In this document: positions 27,101-32,382 of the stretch, in pieces
Position numbering within the stretch: the stretch's first letter is position 1
Layout: the number at the start of each line of letters is the position of its first letter
Source: Leptoclinus maculatus
Taxonomy: Eukaryota > Chordata > Actinopteri > Perciformes > Stichaeidae
NCBI GenBank assembly: GCA_032191485.1
Contig: JAVDOI010000003.1
Location: forward strand, 21,190,873-21,254,872
DNA length: 64,000 nucleotides
Direction of reading: 5' to 3'
Notes under the pieces: model-generated
What the model was told of the DNA's origin: nothing
What the model saw: only the letters and a program-made list of their open reading frames with translations
Databases searched by the model: none
Position numbers and translations under genes: made by a program

Positions 27101-30100
27101 CGTGTGCCTCCTCTGCGCTTTGAGTCTGCCTCTCCTTTGACGGTTTCGCAGGCTTATCTGTTTCTGAAATCGTAAAAACTTTATTGTTTCTCCATTCCAG
27201 AAACATCTTCCTTTTGGTCAGTGTCTCTTCTCCGCGCTTTGAGTCTGCGACGTGTGCCTCCTCTGCGCTTTGAGTCTGCCTCTCCTCTGCGGTTTGAGTT
27301 GGCGCGGCAACTTCTGCCTCTCCTCCACGCTTTGAGATGGCGACGTCCGCCTCTCCGTGCTTTGAATCAGCGATTTTTTCCGTCTGGGAAGGTTTCTTCT
27401 CCTTTGACGGTTTCGCAGGCTTATCTGTTTCTGAAATCGGAAACATCTTCCTTTTGGTCAGTGTCTCTTCTCCGCGCTTTGAGTCTGCGACGTGTGCCTC
27501 CTCTGCGCTTTGAGTCTGCCTCTCCTCTGCGGTTTGAGTTGGCGCGGCAACTTCTGCCTCTCCTCCACGCTTTGAGATGGCGACGTCCGCCTCTCCGTGC
27601 TTTGAATCAGCGATTTTTTCCGTCCGGGAAGGTTTCTTCTCCTTTGACGGTTTCGCAGGCTTATCTGTTTCTGAAATCGGAAACATCTTCCTTTTGGTCA
27701 GTGTCTCTTCTCCGCGCTTTGAGTCTGCGACGTGTGCCTCCTCTGCGCTTTGAGTCTGCCTCTCCTCTGCGGTTTGAGTTGGCGCGGCAACTTCTGCCTC
27801 TCCTCCACGCTTTGAGATGGCGACGTCCGCCTCTCCGTGCTTTGAATCAGCGTTTTTTTCCGTCCGGGAAGGTTTCTTCTCCTTTGACGGTTTCGCAGGC
27901 TTATCTGTTTCTGAAATCGGAACAACTTCCTTCTTTTCCTTCTTTTTGGTCAGTGAATCGACTTCTCTCGCTTCTCTGGCTTCTCTGGCTTCTCTGGCTT
28001 CTCTCTCTTCTCTCAGTTCTTTCTTTGCAGACATTCGCCGTCGGTGAAAAAACTCTTTCAAGTACTGCGTAGTATTTTGCTCAGTGTAACAACCAGCAGA
28101 ACATTCATCTTTTGGTTGAGATTCTTCCTCAATCTTCCACCTAGCGATGTTCTGCATCAGCTCGTTAACATCACGAGCAGCACGCTCCATTGTTGCTGTT
28201 ACTTGTTCGTCTATATCATCCATTTTATTTGTATTCTGTTGGTAAAATGTACAACCTTTCTTTCTGAAATTTAGTTGAAATGGGTAAAAGTGGTCAAAAG
28301 TTGCTCTTATACAAAAGAAGCTGATGCTTTGATCCTTTGATCCTTTGAAGTTATGACATACACACATTCCAAATCAAAGGAGGAAATGTAATGGTTCCAA
28401 ATGGAACATCGAAGGAAAGTGGGCGTGTGCATGTGTGACCACGCCCACTTTCCTTTGATGTTCCATTTGGAACCATTACATAACTAATAATGCCCGGTCA
28501 TGCTAGCTTAGTCCGCGGCGCTAGCTTAGCCGCAAGCTAACGTGGTTAGATACTACAGTTTTCATATCTTTTGTAGAAATAAAAATTAAAGTAAACCAGA
28601 GGCTTTTCTTGAAGCTAATGTTAGCAAGTGGCCTTAAACTAGAGGTCTCGTGTGAAATAAATTAAGGGCTGTAGCAGGGTTTCCGTTAGTCATTATTTCC
28701 CAGTTTTGCCTGGTAAAATGTATTGAAAAAATGACAAATGAAATACGTGCTAGTTAAAATGTACGGTAATAATGCTCGGTCATGCTAGCTTAGTCCATGG
28801 CGCTATCTTAGCTGCAAGCTAACGTTATCATGTGCAGCCTCGAAGAAGGATAGTCAGGCATGAGACTTTTCCGGCGTTCGGCGGATTTCCGGCTATTTTA
28901 GCACTCCAGAGACCATTTATGAGATCAGTGTAAATTCGAGGAGTTTTTTTTTAAGGGGGGTAAGGTACCTCCGTGGGCTCTGACGATCGCGTACATGTGA
29001 ACACACTGTGACTCGGTAACTATCCGGAGCGCTTCTACTCGTATCATTGTCTTAATGTATGTGCTTGCTAACATAACGATAAAAAGCAGAGTACGTCGAA
29101 CTGGCCAGCCAGCGTTTCTCCGATTGGACTGAGACGAGGAGAAAAGGTGATGTCGTGATCTTGACACGTCACATCAAAGATGTTTTATTGTGGAGTCTTG
29201 GCCAATCAACGTTCAGATGTCTACAGCGTCTTCATTTCCCTCCGTTACAGTTTAAGTTACGTTATGTTCCGTTACCGTTCAGACTTGCTGGTTAAGTTAA
29301 CGTCCACTGCATGCGGAACTCTGTCGACTTTTAACGTTCGTCATTATCGCGAATTTGGAGGAAAAAACGTAACGTGATGAAACATGAAGCCCCCCCCCCG
29401 TGTTCCGGTTCAGTTCACGCGGTCACTCGTTAACATTAAACCAGAACACCGGCGGATCTGCTGGCAGGTTTTTTTTTTTAACTCAAAGTAGAATCAAAGG
29501 CCCAGATACTGATGAGATGATGAGGTCAAAGAGCTTAATGAAGAGGAGGCTGTTTGTGTAGTGCAGCTTGACGCAGGGCTGAGCTGTGAGTGGAGCTGGG
29601 TCTGGATAAAGGTGGAGGTCTAAACAGACGTGAGTACAGCTTTTACAGCACCTTCGCTTCTGTGGTAGAGACAAGGTGAGGTGAAGTTAACGTCAACTTG
29701 AGTATGCAGTTGTAATTTCACATCCACGGTGCACTGTAACAATTTTTGTACCTCCTTGTTCTGTTTTTCTTGGCCTGTGTCTCTAATTTTCTTTCTGTAT
29801 CTTGGTCACTCTCTCAGATTTCGGAGGATCACACTAAAGCCACTACAGTCACCTTACAAGTGATTATATAACGGCGTTGTATCCCAAACCGGAGTTTTTA
29901 GCTAATGTTCCAATAAAAATTCACTTAAAATATTGATAAAAATGATCGTGTAATGTTTTCAGTTGATTTAATGGTGTTAAACTAAAGTTTAACTTCGTAC
30001 CTTTCGAACTAAATATCATTGTAATTATTAAAGTTAGCTTTGCCTTTACCAGAGTCGTTAAAAGGATGCTAACGCCGGTGAATTAGCCGTGCGCCGCTAT

Positions 30101-32350
30101 TGGCCTAATCCATCCAAACTTCTATCCTCGTTGTAAACACTGGATGCTGTAATTTTTTTGGGGATATTCGCTTGTTACAAGGTCGCCAAAATTACCATCA
30201 ATGCTGTCAACACATCCGGGAACGTAGTTCTGTCCTTCACAATAAGATATCATGCTTCAACAACTCCAAATTGTGCAAATAAAGCTCATTAATATCCGTT
30301 TGAGTGTATACCACCACCTGCTGGATGTTTTGTTAAACTCTTCTCATGTCAATCACTGGCAAAACACCAGCTGATGCTTGGAATTTAACAATTATGTACA
30401 CATATATTGTATATAACAATTACTATCATAACACACATTGCAGAGTAAGAGTTCTATTACAACTAAAAACACAAGTATTCATGATTGAAAAGCTATATTG
30501 TTAAAGTGAAAGACAAATAACTTGTGCAAATGATTGAAAAGATGATGCAAATATTTATTTAAAATCAAACAAAATAAAAAATGTTATAAATCCTGACACA
30601 AATGGCATTTAAAATAATCCTCTTCATCATCCAGCTCCTCGTCCCAGCCCACACACAATTAAAGGTCAATATTGGCCCAATACTTGTGTTCGTCTACCTC
30701 TGAAGTAAAAATGATAAATCTGTGTTGTAGATCTGTGTACGAGCTCCCCTCAGACGGCCGAGGAGCTGGAGAGCAGGAACAAGCTGCTGCGTCTGCTGGA
30801 CTCGGTGATCGATGCTCTGGTCTGGGCCATTTCCAAACTGGGCTTGTCGACCCAGCAGCAGACGCTTCGTCTGGGACACCTCACCATGCTGCTCTCCCAC
30901 ATCCGCCACGTCAGGTACAGCCAGGGACGGCAGGCAGCCGTGAAACCGCAGCAGAGTCCAGAGGAGAGAATCAAAAAAGCACACGGAGACCTTAACACAC
31001 TATCCAACTCTATGTCTTTGTGATTAGTACACTCCCACAAACACATTCATACAGTAATGCTCTTACCAGTAATAATATGCTCATACAAGGAATACTTGAA
31101 TTTACAGTTCTTGAATGATGAAAAGATCTTTAGGAAAGATGTTTGAGAAACTTTACAAGAAACCAATAAAAACGTGATGATGAAGAACATCAAAATGTTT
31201 TATAAAGAACATTTTAGACAAGAAAGTAACACATAAGGGCTCTCCCTCCATCCCAAACCACCTAATGATACTAAATAAAGCCAAAAACTTGAAACTCTTT
31301 CTGCTCTCTCTGCTTCACTGTCGTCTCCTCTTCCTCTGCAGTAACAAAGGCATGGACCACCTGTCCACCATGAAGAGGAAGAACGTGGTGCTGGTGTACG
31401 ACCTCCTCCTGGAGATGCTGGACGCCAATACCACCAGCAGTGGCAGTCAACCGTCGTCCTCACCGAGCTCAGACACTTACTCTGACCAGAACCAGTACGC
31501 CCAACCCCCGTCTCACCAGCAGCCGGACGCTGACGGTCCACATGGACCTCTTGAGGACCCGGTCCTGGACGGACACCTGCATGCTCTGCCCCTCCAGTCC
31601 TCGCCTCCGTTTCAGAGTTCAGGGGTGTCTCACATGGACAGCAATGAGTAAGTTACAGTGGTGGAGGAAAAACTTGGATCCTTTAGTTTAGTTCAGAAGT
31701 AATACCACCAGGGGAATTGTGTTACCAGTTAAAGGTGCTGGATTCAGAAATGTTCTTGATGTAAATGTAAAAGTTATTCTACTATCTTTTATAATAAGTG
31801 TCGTCCGTCGTGGTTACACTCGTCTTTTCAATGCGTCTTTTCTGTCGTCCGATCACGGCAAGACGCATTAACTGTCAGGTCTGTGCGCTCCGAGATCAGA
31901 TCGTACTTGAATTGGGATTCGACCACATGCCGAGGTGGCCGGGCTCGCTTTGAAGTGGGATCTCGGGTCAAACGTAGGTCTCCATCATCTTCCTCCCACA
32001 TGGGAGTTCCTCTTCGTAGGAGAGCAAAGGGAAGAGGAGAGGATAAACCTGGTGAGACCAGCTGTCCCGAGTCCTGTTAAGTTACTGCTGATGAAAACTC
32101 AACATTGCTTTTTAATTACAAAATAACTCTGGACTTTTATTATGAGAATCTATAGGAAAAGTGTTTATCGTTGAATTAGCTGAGTTTTGTTAGCGTCTAT
32201 CCTTGGATAAAACACGTCTACTAATACTGCCGGGACAATACAGGAGCAAAAATAACAGCAGAAATGTAATGTTTTAAGTCACCGTTTAACAGTTGCTTCT
32301 TTAACCAGTATATGTAAATATATATATACATCTCTACGTATCTATATACG

Positions 32351-32382
<32 letters not shown>

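Noticed and set aside
22480..27960. CRISPR-like direct repeat array
   Set aside because: Repeats are contiguous 240-bp units without unique spacers, in vertebrate DNA.
23294..28072. Long plus-strand ORFs (up to 332 codons) through the 240-bp repeats, rich in [10 protein letters not shown]
   Set aside because: They are the complement of the minus-strand repeat frame, are broken repeatedly, and lack a unique N-terminal region. The minus frame is longer and continuous.
31265..31651. Stop at 31649 taken as the end of the receptor
   Set aside because: A strong donor (gtaagt) overlaps it, and a phase-compatible exon with a sensible C-terminus follows at 33233.
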